DNA of 8,191 bases from CAJXWH01 sp964343365. Lineage in GTDB: Bacteria; Pseudomonadota; Gammaproteobacteria; Arenicellales; UBA868. The translations under genes and the position numbers were made by a program. Shown here in pieces: positions 1 through 5,995 of the stretch (position 1 is the first letter of the stretch; the number at the start of each line of letters is the position of its first letter). A model generated the notes under the pieces. It was not told the DNA's origin and ran no database searches. It was given only the letters and a program-made list of their open reading frames with translations. The stretch lies in NCBI GenBank assembly GCA_964343365.1, contig CAYFJI010000082.1, forward strand, positions 1 to 8,191, given 5' to 3'.

Positions 1-114
1 ACTCATAAGGCAGCTGATTTTAATGCTTGGGGCACATATCCATATGATGCATATTTTGCTGATTGGGATAATATTGTTGAATATTGGGATAGAGAGGTTC
101 TACGTAGCTCATAA
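1..114 (+). CDS. ABC transporter periplasmic solute-binding protein, C-terminal end (partial)
   Basis: An open frame enters from the left edge and stops at TAA 112-114, giving the last 37 residues of a protein. The tail is acidic and aromatic (NAWGTYPYDAYFADW, then DNIVEYWDREVL), which fits the C-terminal helix region of a soluble binding protein. The assignment rests mainly on position: it lies immediately upstream, on the same strand, of a complete polyamine-type ABC ATPase and two permeases, and binding protein-ATPase-permease-permease is the order of the Pseudomonas spuEFGH and E. coli potFGHI loci. If correct, the protein captures the substrate (putrescine, spermidine or a related cation) in the periplasm and delivers it to the permeases. 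The visible fragment contains no ligand-binding residue I can assign, so substrate is unknown. A strong terminator follows 52 nt after the stop. Confidence 0.6.
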   Translation, partial: THKAADFNAWGTYPYDAYFADWDNIVEYWDREVLRSS

Positions 115-166
115 AGAAGCCTAGAAGTCAGATTGTTTAAAAAGAGCAGAGTTGGTATATCAAAAT

Positions 167-207
167 AGCGGAGCTGGCTTTTACGAGCCGCTCCGCTTGT
201 TTTTGTT
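167..207 (+). terminator. Strong rho-independent terminator after the binding-protein gene
   Basis: The arms AGCGGAGC (167-174) and GCTCCGCT (190-197) are perfectly complementary. An inner GGCT/AGCC stem (176-179 with 186-189) extends them across a single bulged T, closing a 6-nt loop. A T-rich tract, TGTTTTTGTT, follows at 198-207. This is a textbook GC-rich hairpin plus U-tract. Its place between the binding-protein gene and the ATPase gene suggests that most transcripts stop here, giving excess binding protein over membrane components, with the ATPase and permease genes served by read-through or their own promoter. Confidence 0.9.
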
Positions 208-226
208 GGCATGTGTTTCTAATGCA

Positions 227-303
227 TACATAAGATAATCAAATAATCGTGGATACCTGCCTGGATTTGTTGTGTTAAGCTTGATCCACGCATATCTTAT
301 GTA
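227..303 (+). repeat. Nested inverted repeats in the leader of the transporter ATPase gene
   Basis: An 11-bp perfect inverted repeat has arms TACATAAGATA (227-237) and TATCTTATGTA (293-303). Nested inside it is a 7-bp pair, CGTGGAT (248-254) with ATCCACG (284-290). The two pairings are compatible, so the RNA could form an outer AU-rich stem, an asymmetric internal loop (10 nt on the left, 2 nt on the right) and an inner stem with a 29-nt loop. The structure lies between the upstream terminator and the ATPase start codon at 363. It could be a leader RNA structure, a small RNA or a protein-binding dyad. I do not recognise a named riboswitch class. I found no convincing sigma-70 promoter in 208-362. 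Confidence 0.45.
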
Positions 304-362
304 ATTGTTGGTCTCATGTAACTGTTGAGATCCGGGTTTTTAAAATTATTTTTCGGCGAGCA

Positions 363-1466
363 ATGAACATTTCAGAAAAAAAAGTTGTTTTAGAGGTTAA
401 AAACTTAACAAAAGAATTCGGTGACGATACGGCTGTAAAAAATATCTCTTTCGACCTTTATGACGGAGAATTTTTGTTTGTGATTGGACCGAGTGGTTGC
501 GGAAAAACCACAACATTACGAATGATAGGGGGATACGAGTCTCCCAGTTCAGGAGAGATTAGGGTTGCTGGTAAGTCATTGACGCATGTACCACTTGAAA
601 AGCGCAATATCGGAATGGTATTTCAAAGTTATGCCTTGTTCCCGCATATGACGGTGCAGAAAAACGTTGAATATGGACTTCGAATGCGTGGTGTTAGCAA
701 GGCGCAGAGAAAAGAAAAGGTAGCTGAAGTTCTGGGGTTAGTCGAGTTAGAGGATTATGCAGATCGATATCCAGCACAATTATCGGGCGGGCAAAAGCAA
801 CGAGTTGCTCTCGCAAGGGTCATTGTCCTAGAGCCCGATTTATTGTTATTGGATGAACCTCTTGCAAATTTAGATAAACGCTTGCGAGATACGATGCGAG
901 TGGAGCTTAAGAAGCTGCAAGAGAAGGTAGGTATTACAACTTTGTATGTGACTCATGATCAAGAAGAAGCGTTGACCATGGCCGATCGTATTGTGGTAAT
1001 GCATGATGGAAATATTCTCCAGGTTGGAAGCCCAAAAGACGTTTACAATGATCCGTCCTCGCAGTTTGTAGCAGGATTTTTGGGTGAAACTTCATCATTT
1101 AATGGCAAAGCCAGAACATCTTCTGACGGTCAAAATGAAGTTGTTGTGGATACTGATATGATAGTGAGACCAGGCTCTAATGCTAGATTTAGCGAGGGAA
1201 ATAATGTGTTTGTTTCCATTCGGCCAGAGCGAATAAAATTGTTTAAAGAGAAGCAGCCTCAGGATGTCAATTGCACATCCGGTGTTATAGATTTTGTGTC
1301 GTACCTTGGATCACATGTTTTCTATTTCATTAGCGTTCTAAATGGAAAGTCTCTTTTGAAAGCAAGTGAGCCCATCCCGCATGGTGAGGCAAGTTTTAAG
1401 GCAGGCGATTTTGTTCATGCTTATTGGCAGGAAGAAAATGTAGTTTGCATAGATGAGGGGTCGTAG
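363..1466 (+). CDS. potA: Polyamine-type ABC transporter ATP-binding protein (PotA family)
   Basis: This is the cytoplasmic ATPase that powers substrate import through the two permeases encoded next. At 367 residues it has the usual PotA length. All nucleotide-binding motifs are intact: Walker A GPSGCGKTT (residues 42-50), Q-loop VFQSYALFP (86-94), signature LSGGQKQR (140-147), Walker B LLLLDEP (160-166), D-loop ANLD (168-171) and switch His198 in VTHDQ. The C-terminal part (about 240-365) is the TOBE-type regulatory domain of the MalK/PotA class, with the typical SIRPERIKL segment at 285-293. No upstream in-frame start competes with ATG 363. The ribosome binding site is weak (GGCGAG lies almost against the start). 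The next gene starts 15 nt downstream, so the two are co-transcribed. Family membership is very secure. Polyamine as substrate is inferred from family resemblance; related importers carry ferric iron, phosphonates or opines. Confidence 0.93.
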   Translation: MNISEKKVVLEVKNLTKEFGDDTAVKNISFDLYDGEFLFVIGPSGCGKTTTLRMIGGYESPSSGEIRVAGKSLTHVPLEKRNIGMVFQSYALFPHMTVQKNVEYGLRMRGVSKAQRKEKVAEVLGLVELEDYADRYPAQLSGGQKQRVALARVIVLEPDLLLLDEPLANLDKRLRDTMRVELKKLQEKVGITTLYVTHDQEEALTMADRIVVMHDGNILQVGSPKDVYNDPSSQFVAGFLGETSSFNGKARTSSDGQNEVVVDTDMIVRPGSNARFSEGNNVFVSIRPERIKLFKEKQPQDVNCTSGVIDFVSYLGSHVFYFISVLNGKSLLKASEPIPHGEASFKAGDFVHAYWQEENVVCIDEGS

Positions 1467-1481
1467 CAACTGCGATTAGCG

Positions 1482-2405
1482 ATGAGTATTCAATCCCTAT
1501 CTGAGCGGTTAAGCCGCTATCACAAATTCTTTCTTTTAAGTCCCCTACTTTTTATTCTAATTTTCTTTTTTGCTGGACCCTTATTGTGGTTATTTCGTGT
1601 CAGTTTATATCAGAGTCGAGGGTCGTCTGGATTTGGAATTGGCGGAGCCGAAGGTAAAGAGGGTGGGGGCTTTTATGTTGAGGGGACTTGGACTTTAGAA
1701 AATTATTTCAAATTTTTCCAAGATGACTATTTTGTTGATATCATGTTTTTTACAATCAAATTAGCGGTCATTGTTACTGTAGTTACCATGTTGGTATCGT
1801 ACCCAATGGCGTATTATATTTACAAAGCAGGCGCAAAATTGAAGACATTTTTATTGATAATAGTCATTTTGCCAAAATTGAGTAATATGCTTGTTCTTGT
1901 TTATGGGCTGCAAATTTTGATGGCAAATAACGGTTGGGTAAATAAAGCGTTAGTGGGATTAGGTATTATTGACGAACCAGTTAAACTTGTTTATACATTA
2001 TTTTCTGTTGTTGTTGCAAAAGTTTTACTAATTGCACCGTATACAATTTTAGTAATTACCGCTGCGCTACATGGTTTGGATAGAACGCTTCGAGATGCTG
2101 CTATGGGATTGGGTGCTTCTAGTACAAGGGCATTCCTGACAATCACTTTTCCACTCAGCCTACCAGGTTCCTATGTAGCCTTGTTAATTACAATCGTTTG
2201 GGCGCTGGGTGCTTTTGTTTCGCCACTCTTGTTAGGTAATCCAGATCTTCAAACCTTAGCCGTAGAAGTTCCAAAACAGACCTTTGAGAATGTAAATTGG
2301 GCAATGGGGTCAGCTATTGCGTTTATTGTTCTCGGTTTAATGTTTATAGTGGTATTAATCTTCAATCTAATTGTGAGTTCTGCAATTAAATGGCGAACGG
2401 TATGA
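1482..2405 (+). CDS. potB: Polyamine-type ABC transporter permease, first subunit (PotB/PotH family)
   Basis: This inner-membrane permease pairs with the product of the next gene to form the translocation channel. The 307 residues show an N-terminal membrane segment (about 16-38), then five further hydrophobic segments (about 88-110, 121-146, 167-194, 230-251 and 276-300), matching the six-helix BPD_transp_1 fold. The EAA loop that docks on the ATPase is clear: GLDRTLRDAAMGLGAS at 198-213 followed by TITFPLSLPG. Between the first and second helices there is a Gly-rich stretch (residues 47-67, with GSSGFGIGG and KEGGG) in the periplasmic loop. It reads as an extra flexible segment compared with what I know of PotB or PotH. 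ATG 1482 is 15 nt after the ATPase stop and has no strong Shine-Dalgarno, suggesting coupling to upstream translation. The potB label reflects gene order; potH or spuG would be equally fair. Confidence 0.9.
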   Translation: MSIQSLSERLSRYHKFFLLSPLLFILIFFFAGPLLWLFRVSLYQSRGSSGFGIGGAEGKEGGGFYVEGTWTLENYFKFFQDDYFVDIMFFTIKLAVIVTVVTMLVSYPMAYYIYKAGAKLKTFLLIIVILPKLSNMLVLVYGLQILMANNGWVNKALVGLGIIDEPVKLVYTLFSVVVAKVLLIAPYTILVITAALHGLDRTLRDAAMGLGASSTRAFLTITFPLSLPGSYVALLITIVWALGAFVSPLLLGNPDLQTLAVEVPKQTFENVNWAMGSAIAFIVLGLMFIVVLIFNLIVSSAIKWRTV

Positions 2406-2409
2406 TGAA

Positions 2410-3213
2410 ATGAAACGAACCGCCGGAAAACTAATATTTCATCTTTTTGGCTTATTGTTGGTAACGTATTTTACACTTCCGATGGTGGTGGCGGTTCTGA
2501 TGTCTTTTGGTCCTTCTCGCTTTCTTCGTCTTCCAACAAACAAATGGACTATGAAATGGTATGTTGAATTTTTTTCGACGAATAAATGGATGGATGGTTT
2601 GTGGAATAGTTTGATAGTGGGAGGCTTAACTATTGTTTTTGCGTTAATTGTAGGAATGGCAACTGCATTAGCTTTTACCAAGTATAAATATAAGTGGGGT
2701 GCAGGGTTATATACATTGTCATTGACTCCGGTATTCACTCCAGCAGTCATAATTGCAATGTCACTTCTAACAGTTGCTTATCGAACTGGAATGTGGGGTG
2801 GTTATACAATTATCGCGATAGCGCATTCATTGTGGGCATTCCCGCTTGTCGTGATGGTGTTAAAGGTTAGCTTGGATGGTCTTGATAAATCCCTAGAGGA
2901 AGCGGCTCGTGGTATGGGTGCGACCTCTTTACAAGCGTTTTTAACCATAACTTTGCCGTTAGTAATGCCAGCAGTGTTAGTAGGTGCTTTATTCGCTTTT
3001 ATTATTTCTGTTAATGAATTTGTTATGGCGCTTTTCTTAGGAACTGTTGATACAGAAACTTTGCCAAGAATCATATATCCTGTTTTAAGGTATCGATTGA
3101 CGCCACTTGTAGCAGCTGCGTCTGGAGTTTTAATGTTACTTACTATAATAGTGTTATTGATAGCGGCCCGCTTGGTAAATCTTGGAAAACTTGTTCAATA
3201 CCAGCGTAGTTGA
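2410..3213 (+). CDS. potC: Polyamine-type ABC transporter permease, second subunit (PotC/PotI family)
   Basis: This is the second channel-forming inner-membrane permease of the importer. The 267 residues contain about six hydrophobic segments: 9-31, 66-90, 98-122, 132-151, 186-209 and 234-255. The EAA motif GLDKSLEEAARGMGAT (157-172) is followed by TITLPLVMP and is a near-perfect match to the PotC/PotI consensus. The start lies only 4 nt after the stop of the first permease and lacks an obvious ribosome binding site, so translational coupling is likely. It is the last gene of the transporter operon. The downstream neighbour is on the opposite strand, separated by 75 nt of very AT-rich sequence. 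Confidence 0.9.
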   Translation: MKRTAGKLIFHLFGLLLVTYFTLPMVVAVLMSFGPSRFLRLPTNKWTMKWYVEFFSTNKWMDGLWNSLIVGGLTIVFALIVGMATALAFTKYKYKWGAGLYTLSLTPVFTPAVIIAMSLLTVAYRTGMWGGYTIIAIAHSLWAFPLVVMVLKVSLDGLDKSLEEAARGMGATSLQAFLTITLPLVMPAVLVGALFAFIISVNEFVMALFLGTVDTETLPRIIYPVLRYRLTPLVAAASGVLMLLTIIVLLIAARLVNLGKLVQYQRS

Positions 3214-3265
3214 ATACGCGTAGTTAATTTTTGAGATACAATTAAAAAAATAATATTAATTTTGC

Positions 3266-3282
3266 TTCCATGTTTTATGGAA
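3266..3282 (-). terminator. Possible weak terminator hairpin between convergent genes
   Basis: A perfect 6-bp inverted repeat, TTCCAT (3266-3271) with ATGGAA (3277-3282), encloses a 5-nt loop. It starts 6 nt beyond the stop codon of the minus-strand DUF4864 gene. On the minus strand a T-run follows only after about 14 nt, so this is not a canonical terminator. On the plus strand it lies 52 nt after the permease stop with no T-tract behind it. It is the only hairpin I see between these convergent genes. Confidence 0.25.
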
Positions 3283-3288
3283 TGGGCT

Positions 3289-3741
3289 TCATACGGATTG
3301 CCCACTGATGCGTGTTAGTACACAACCCTCAATTAGCCAATTACCCTCTGGTTGTTTACTCATGCGATAAAACGCCATCCATTGTTGTCCGTCTCGCGAC
3401 TCTAAACTCACTTGGTATATAGGTGTTCTCTGATCCATTATGATTTCTATGAAATTGACTCGCCTCGGGTCAATTAATGCTGCGTATCCTGATCGCACCA
3501 TCATCATAAAAATTGCATCAGTTGGAAATTTTGCTCGAATTGATGGCGCCGCTTGGGCATAGGCTGTCGAAGCGTCACCTCGCGCAAATGCCTTTAATTG
3601 AATTTCAATCACGGATCGAATATCAGTCTCGAAATCTAAAATATCCTTGTTTGCTGACGTTCCAGTAAATAACCCTAAACAAAGTGCTGTTGCAACTATT
3701 ATTTGACTGATGAATTTATTGTTAGTCGATTGAATGTACAT
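3289..3741 (-). CDS. Secreted DUF4864 domain protein
   Basis: This is a 150-residue protein of unknown molecular function. Residues 1-30 look like a Sec signal peptide: short polar start, hydrophobic core IIVATALCLGLFTG (14-27), and a likely cleavage after TSA (28-30), so the mature protein is probably periplasmic. The mature part fits DUF4864 from memory of its consensus: RSVIEIQLKAFARGDASTAYAQAAP (42-66, in the NTF2-like style), FMMMVRSGYAAL (78-89), an internal QVSLESRDGQQWMAFYRMSK (110-129) and the closing W-x-I-x-G-C-V-L (135-142). The gene stands alone on the minus strand, divergent from the thiolase-like gene with 190 nt between them. No clear Shine-Dalgarno precedes ATG 3741. A very weak minus-strand promoter match (TTTACT, 16-nt spacer, CATAAA) lies at 3834-3861. 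Confidence 0.82.
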   Translation of the reverse strand: MYIQSTNNKFISQIIVATALCLGLFTGTSANKDILDFETDIRSVIEIQLKAFARGDASTAYAQAAPSIRAKFPTDAIFMMMVRSGYAALIDPRRVNFIEIIMDQRTPIYQVSLESRDGQQWMAFYRMSKQPEGNWLIEGCVLTRISGQSV

Positions 3742-3837
3742 GTTTGTGTTTTAAGAAAACCAGTTTATTTATTGGTATTCTAACGATGATAAAGTGATTG
3801 TAGTGTGAAAGACAAATTAAAGTGGTGTTGGCATTTA

Positions 3838-3856
3838 TGCATGTTGTTACAATGCA
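3838..3856. promoter_or_regulatory. Operator-like dyad in the divergent intergenic region
   Basis: The half-sites TTGT (3844-3847) and ACAA (3849-3852) flank a single base. Outer TGCA blocks (3838-3841 and 3853-3856) extend the symmetry apart from a 2-nt insertion on the left. The dyad lies just upstream of where the -35 of the thiolase-like gene would be, between the two divergent genes. That is a common operator position, but the match is imperfect and no regulator is encoded in the window. Confidence 0.2.
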
Positions 3857-3883
3857 GTAAACTTCCCACAAATGACAATATTT

Positions 3884-3889
3884 TATAAT
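3884..3889 (+). promoter_or_regulatory. Consensus -10 box upstream of the thiolase-like gene
   Basis: A perfect TATAAT lies 42 nt before the start codon at 3932, predicting a leader of about 35 nt. The -35 region at the right spacing (around 3861-3866, ACTTCC) is a poor match to TTGACA, so the promoter may be weak or activator-dependent. AGAGG at 3916-3920 supplies the ribosome binding site. Confidence 0.45.
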
Positions 3890-3931
3890 TAAGGTCAAAT
3901 AAAACGAGTTTAGGTAGAGGAATCCAAAACA

Positions 3932-5134
3932 ATGCAAAAGGTTTCTGTTCTTGGTGGGGGTATGTCGAAATTTGCACGCCAACGTATAGATGGTACACCG
4001 ATGGATTGGATTGTAGAGGCAGCTCTCGTTGCCCTAGATGACGCTGGTGTTGATGCCGCAGCCATCGAACACACCGTCATTGCATATGAAAGTGAGATTT
4101 TGGCTAGACAGGTTACGATGGGACAAGTCATACAGGACATGCTTGGATTGAATCCTAAGCCTAGTATTCGAGTAGAGGCAGGGGGCGGGACTGGAGGCGC
4201 AGCTTTACGTACTGCCTATGCCTATGTCCAATCTGGACTATGTGAATCTATTTTAGTCATGGGGGCGGATGCTGTAGGCCGACAAATTCCAGCATCAACT
4301 GTTCGCGAGGTCTATGCCCTATCTGGCGACGTCGATTTTGAAATGGCAGCAGGTGGATTTTTCAGCGCTTATTATGCGCTCATGATAGCTGATCATATGA
4401 GACAATACGGCACTACAGAATCTCAAATGGCAGCAGTTTCAGTCAAAAATCATCGCAATGCAAAAACTAATCCATACGCGTGTATGCCGATGACAATTAC
4501 CATTGATGATGTGCTTAATTCGCCTGTCGTAGTCTCACCTTATAAGAAATTCGACTGCGCAATATTGGCAGATGGAGCAGCTGCAATAGTGATTTCTACC
4601 GAACGCTGGGCTGAGGAAAATTCGATTGCGTGGAGGGAGAGGCCCAAAGTATATTTTACTGGTTCAGGTTGTGGAACTGAGAAGGTAAGGCTGGGAGATC
4701 GACCACAGCCATATCCAGGTTATGCGCATTTTCGCGCAAAGCGAGAAGCTGCATTAGCAGCCTATAAAATGGCTGGAATCAGGGATCCTTTTAAGAGCAT
4801 TGATGTCGCTGAGGTAGCCGATACCTTTACTGGAGCTGAACTTCAGACGTATGAGGCGCTTGGTTTTTGTGATCCGGGTTTAAGTGGCCCTCTTAGCGAA
4901 CGAGGTGTGTTTGATATTGGTGGAGAGCTACCCACAAATACATCAGGTGGTTTGATCGGCCAAGGTGCACCTCCTGGCGCGGTCGGTATTGCGCAAAGTG
5001 TCGAAATATTAGCGCAGTTGCGCGGGGAACGTCCTGATTCCACACAGGTTAAGGATGCTCGAACAGGATTGATGGATATACATGGTGGTACGAGCAGTTA
5101 CGCTGTTGTATCAATTTTTTCTAGAGAAGATTAA
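3932..5134 (+). CDS. SCP2/thiolase-fold protein lacking catalytic cysteine (thiolase-like, probable acyl-CoA aldolase or lyase subunit)
   Basis: This 400-residue protein has the full SCP-x/lipid-transfer thiolase layout. The nucleophile loop is VEAGGGTGGAAL (81-92), followed by LVMGADAVG (108-116), the family motif KNHRNAKTNP (172-181), DCAILADGAAAIV (208-220), VAEVADTFTGAEL (292-304), NTSGGLIGQGAPPGA (336-350) and IHGGTSSYAVVSIF (383-396). Aligned to a normal VEAACASGGAAL loop, the nucleophilic Cys position is Gly85. The His of the usual GHPxG motif is Ala346, and the third catalytic Cys near the C terminus is also absent. A classical ping-pong thiolase reaction is therefore unlikely. The immediately overlapping DUF35 gene recalls the steroid side-chain aldolase Ltp2-ChsH2, a thiolase-fold protein with a repurposed active site. 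A C-C bond-cleaving or -forming acyl-CoA aldolase is my best inference; the substrate is unknown. The start at 3932 has AGAGG 11 nt upstream. Confidence 0.85.
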   Translation: MQKVSVLGGGMSKFARQRIDGTPMDWIVEAALVALDDAGVDAAAIEHTVIAYESEILARQVTMGQVIQDMLGLNPKPSIRVEAGGGTGGAALRTAYAYVQSGLCESILVMGADAVGRQIPASTVREVYALSGDVDFEMAAGGFFSAYYALMIADHMRQYGTTESQMAAVSVKNHRNAKTNPYACMPMTITIDDVLNSPVVVSPYKKFDCAILADGAAAIVISTERWAEENSIAWRERPKVYFTGSGCGTEKVRLGDRPQPYPGYAHFRAKREAALAAYKMAGIRDPFKSIDVAEVADTFTGAELQTYEALGFCDPGLSGPLSERGVFDIGGELPTNTSGGLIGQGAPPGAVGIAQSVEILAQLRGERPDSTQVKDARTGLMDIHGGTSSYAVVSIFSRED

Positions 5135-5661
5135 TGATGAAGATGCTTGTAGAACGTAAATTAGAGCAATTAATAGCTGATACATCAGAAATTAATCAAA
5201 AAGATGTAGATATATGGGGAGACTTTAGAGAAATTGAGATGATCGATTTTCGTCTAAATTTCTCGTTTAGACACTCCCTTGGCAAATTATCCAAGTTTTT
5301 TATAGAGCTTGAAAATAAAAAGCTCATGGGTACTCGTTGTTCTGTTTGTAACCATGTTTGGTTGCCACCAAGGGTGATCTGCCCGGAGGATAGGACAATT
5401 ACTGAATGGTTGGAACTTCCACAGCATGGAAAGCTTGAAGCATATAGCAAGAGTGCTTATACATTGGGCAGTGATAGTGGTAACCAAAATCTTTTCCTTG
5501 GTTACATACGTATTTTTGGTGCTAGCACAGCAATATTGCAAAAACTGCGCAATATCAAACACGAAAAAAATCTTTCAATTGGTATGCCGGTTAAAGTTGT
5601 TTGGTCAGATTCGGCCGTAGGACATCCAATGGAACTATTTTGGTTTGAGCCGGAATCATGA
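5134..5661 (+). CDS. DUF35 (zinc ribbon plus OB-fold) partner of the thiolase-like protein
   Basis: This 175-residue protein belongs to the DUF35/ChsH2 type that binds thiolase-fold enzymes and helps place acyl-CoA substrates. The rubredoxin-like zinc ribbon is GTRCSVCNHVWLPPRVICPED (66-86): Cys69, Cys72 and Cys83 are present, but the usual fourth Cys (CPxC) is Asp86. The OB-fold follows from HGKLEAYSKSAYTLG (98-112), through FLGYIRIFGASTAILQKL (121-138), to IGMPVKVVWSD (149-159). Residues 1-45 precede the usual helix-ribbon start and form an extra, charged N-terminal segment. Its ATG overlaps the TAA of the thiolase-like gene by one base, so the two are translationally coupled and probably form a complex. 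Alternative in-frame ATGs at 5137 and 5143 would shorten the protein only slightly. No MaoC-like hydratase domain is fused, unlike in some ChsH2 proteins. Confidence 0.85.
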   Translation: MMKMLVERKLEQLIADTSEINQKDVDIWGDFREIEMIDFRLNFSFRHSLGKLSKFFIELENKKLMGTRCSVCNHVWLPPRVICPEDRTITEWLELPQHGKLEAYSKSAYTLGSDSGNQNLFLGYIRIFGASTAILQKLRNIKHEKNLSIGMPVKVVWSDSAVGHPMELFWFEPES

Positions 5662-5706
5662 TTTAATACGAAAAACATTAATTGATTAATTGCAGGATAA
5701 ATTAGA

Positions 5707-5946
5707 ATGAGTCGATCTACAGCTGAACAGTTTTTTCGTCACCTTGAAGATAATTCTGAGTCGAGGGAAGCATTGCCAAATACACCATCGTTGGTTGATG
5801 TTATTACTCTCGCAAAAAGTGTTGGTTTCGATATTTCAGAGTCTGACTTAAGAAGCGCCCTTAATCATATGATTCTTAATGCGCATAGTTTGCCTAGACC
5901 ATGGGGCTGGGGGCTTGCGCGAGAACTAGGGCTAGTCAGATCATAA
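5707..5946 (+). CDS. Small Nif11-domain protein
   Basis: This is a 79-residue protein with a good Nif11 domain (PF07862-type): MSRSTAEQFFRHLEDNSE at the N terminus, then LVDVITLAKSVGFDISESDL (29-48), matching the familiar pattern of F-x3-L, later AKxxGF, then an acidic helix. In many bacteria this domain is the leader of ribosomal peptide natural products, with a GG-type cleavage site and a Cys/Ser/Thr-rich core. This one has neither. There is no Cys at all, and the tail (61-79) is Trp/Arg/Leu-bearing (RPWGWGLARELGLVRS). No cyclase, lanthionine synthetase, radical-SAM enzyme or peptidase transporter lies in the window. AGGA at 5694-5697, 9 nt before the ATG, is a clear ribosome binding site and supports a real gene. 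It sits 45 nt after the DUF35 gene on the same strand and may share its transcript. Function unknown; a stand-alone regulatory or adaptor protein is as likely as a precursor. Confidence 0.75.
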   Translation: MSRSTAEQFFRHLEDNSESREALPNTPSLVDVITLAKSVGFDISESDLRSALNHMILNAHSLPRPWGWGLARELGLVRS

Positions 5947-5995
5947 CTTTTTTCAAAGTGAATCTTTTTTTGCATCGGGCGTTTAAAGTTACAGT

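Noticed and set aside
2439..2750. Minus-strand open frames of 90-103 residues inside the second permease gene
   Set aside because: They lie entirely opposite a clear permease gene, have no recognisable domain or ribosome binding site, and arise from its codon pattern.
3722..3998. Minus-strand open frames of 72-86 residues in the intergenic region before the thiolase-like gene
   Set aside because: They overlap the start of the thiolase-like gene and its promoter region, have low-complexity His/Asn/Leu content and show no family resemblance.
5681..5694. ATTAAT-TG-ATTAAT symmetry before the Nif11 gene
   Set aside because: It is a short, purely A/T repeat in an AT-rich spacer, readily expected by chance.
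5946..5971. Possible terminator after the Nif11 gene (ACTTT/AAAGT stem followed by a T-run)
   Set aside because: The stem is only 5 bp, nearly all A/T, and the T-run starts 5 nt away. It is too weak to call, though it might attenuate slightly.
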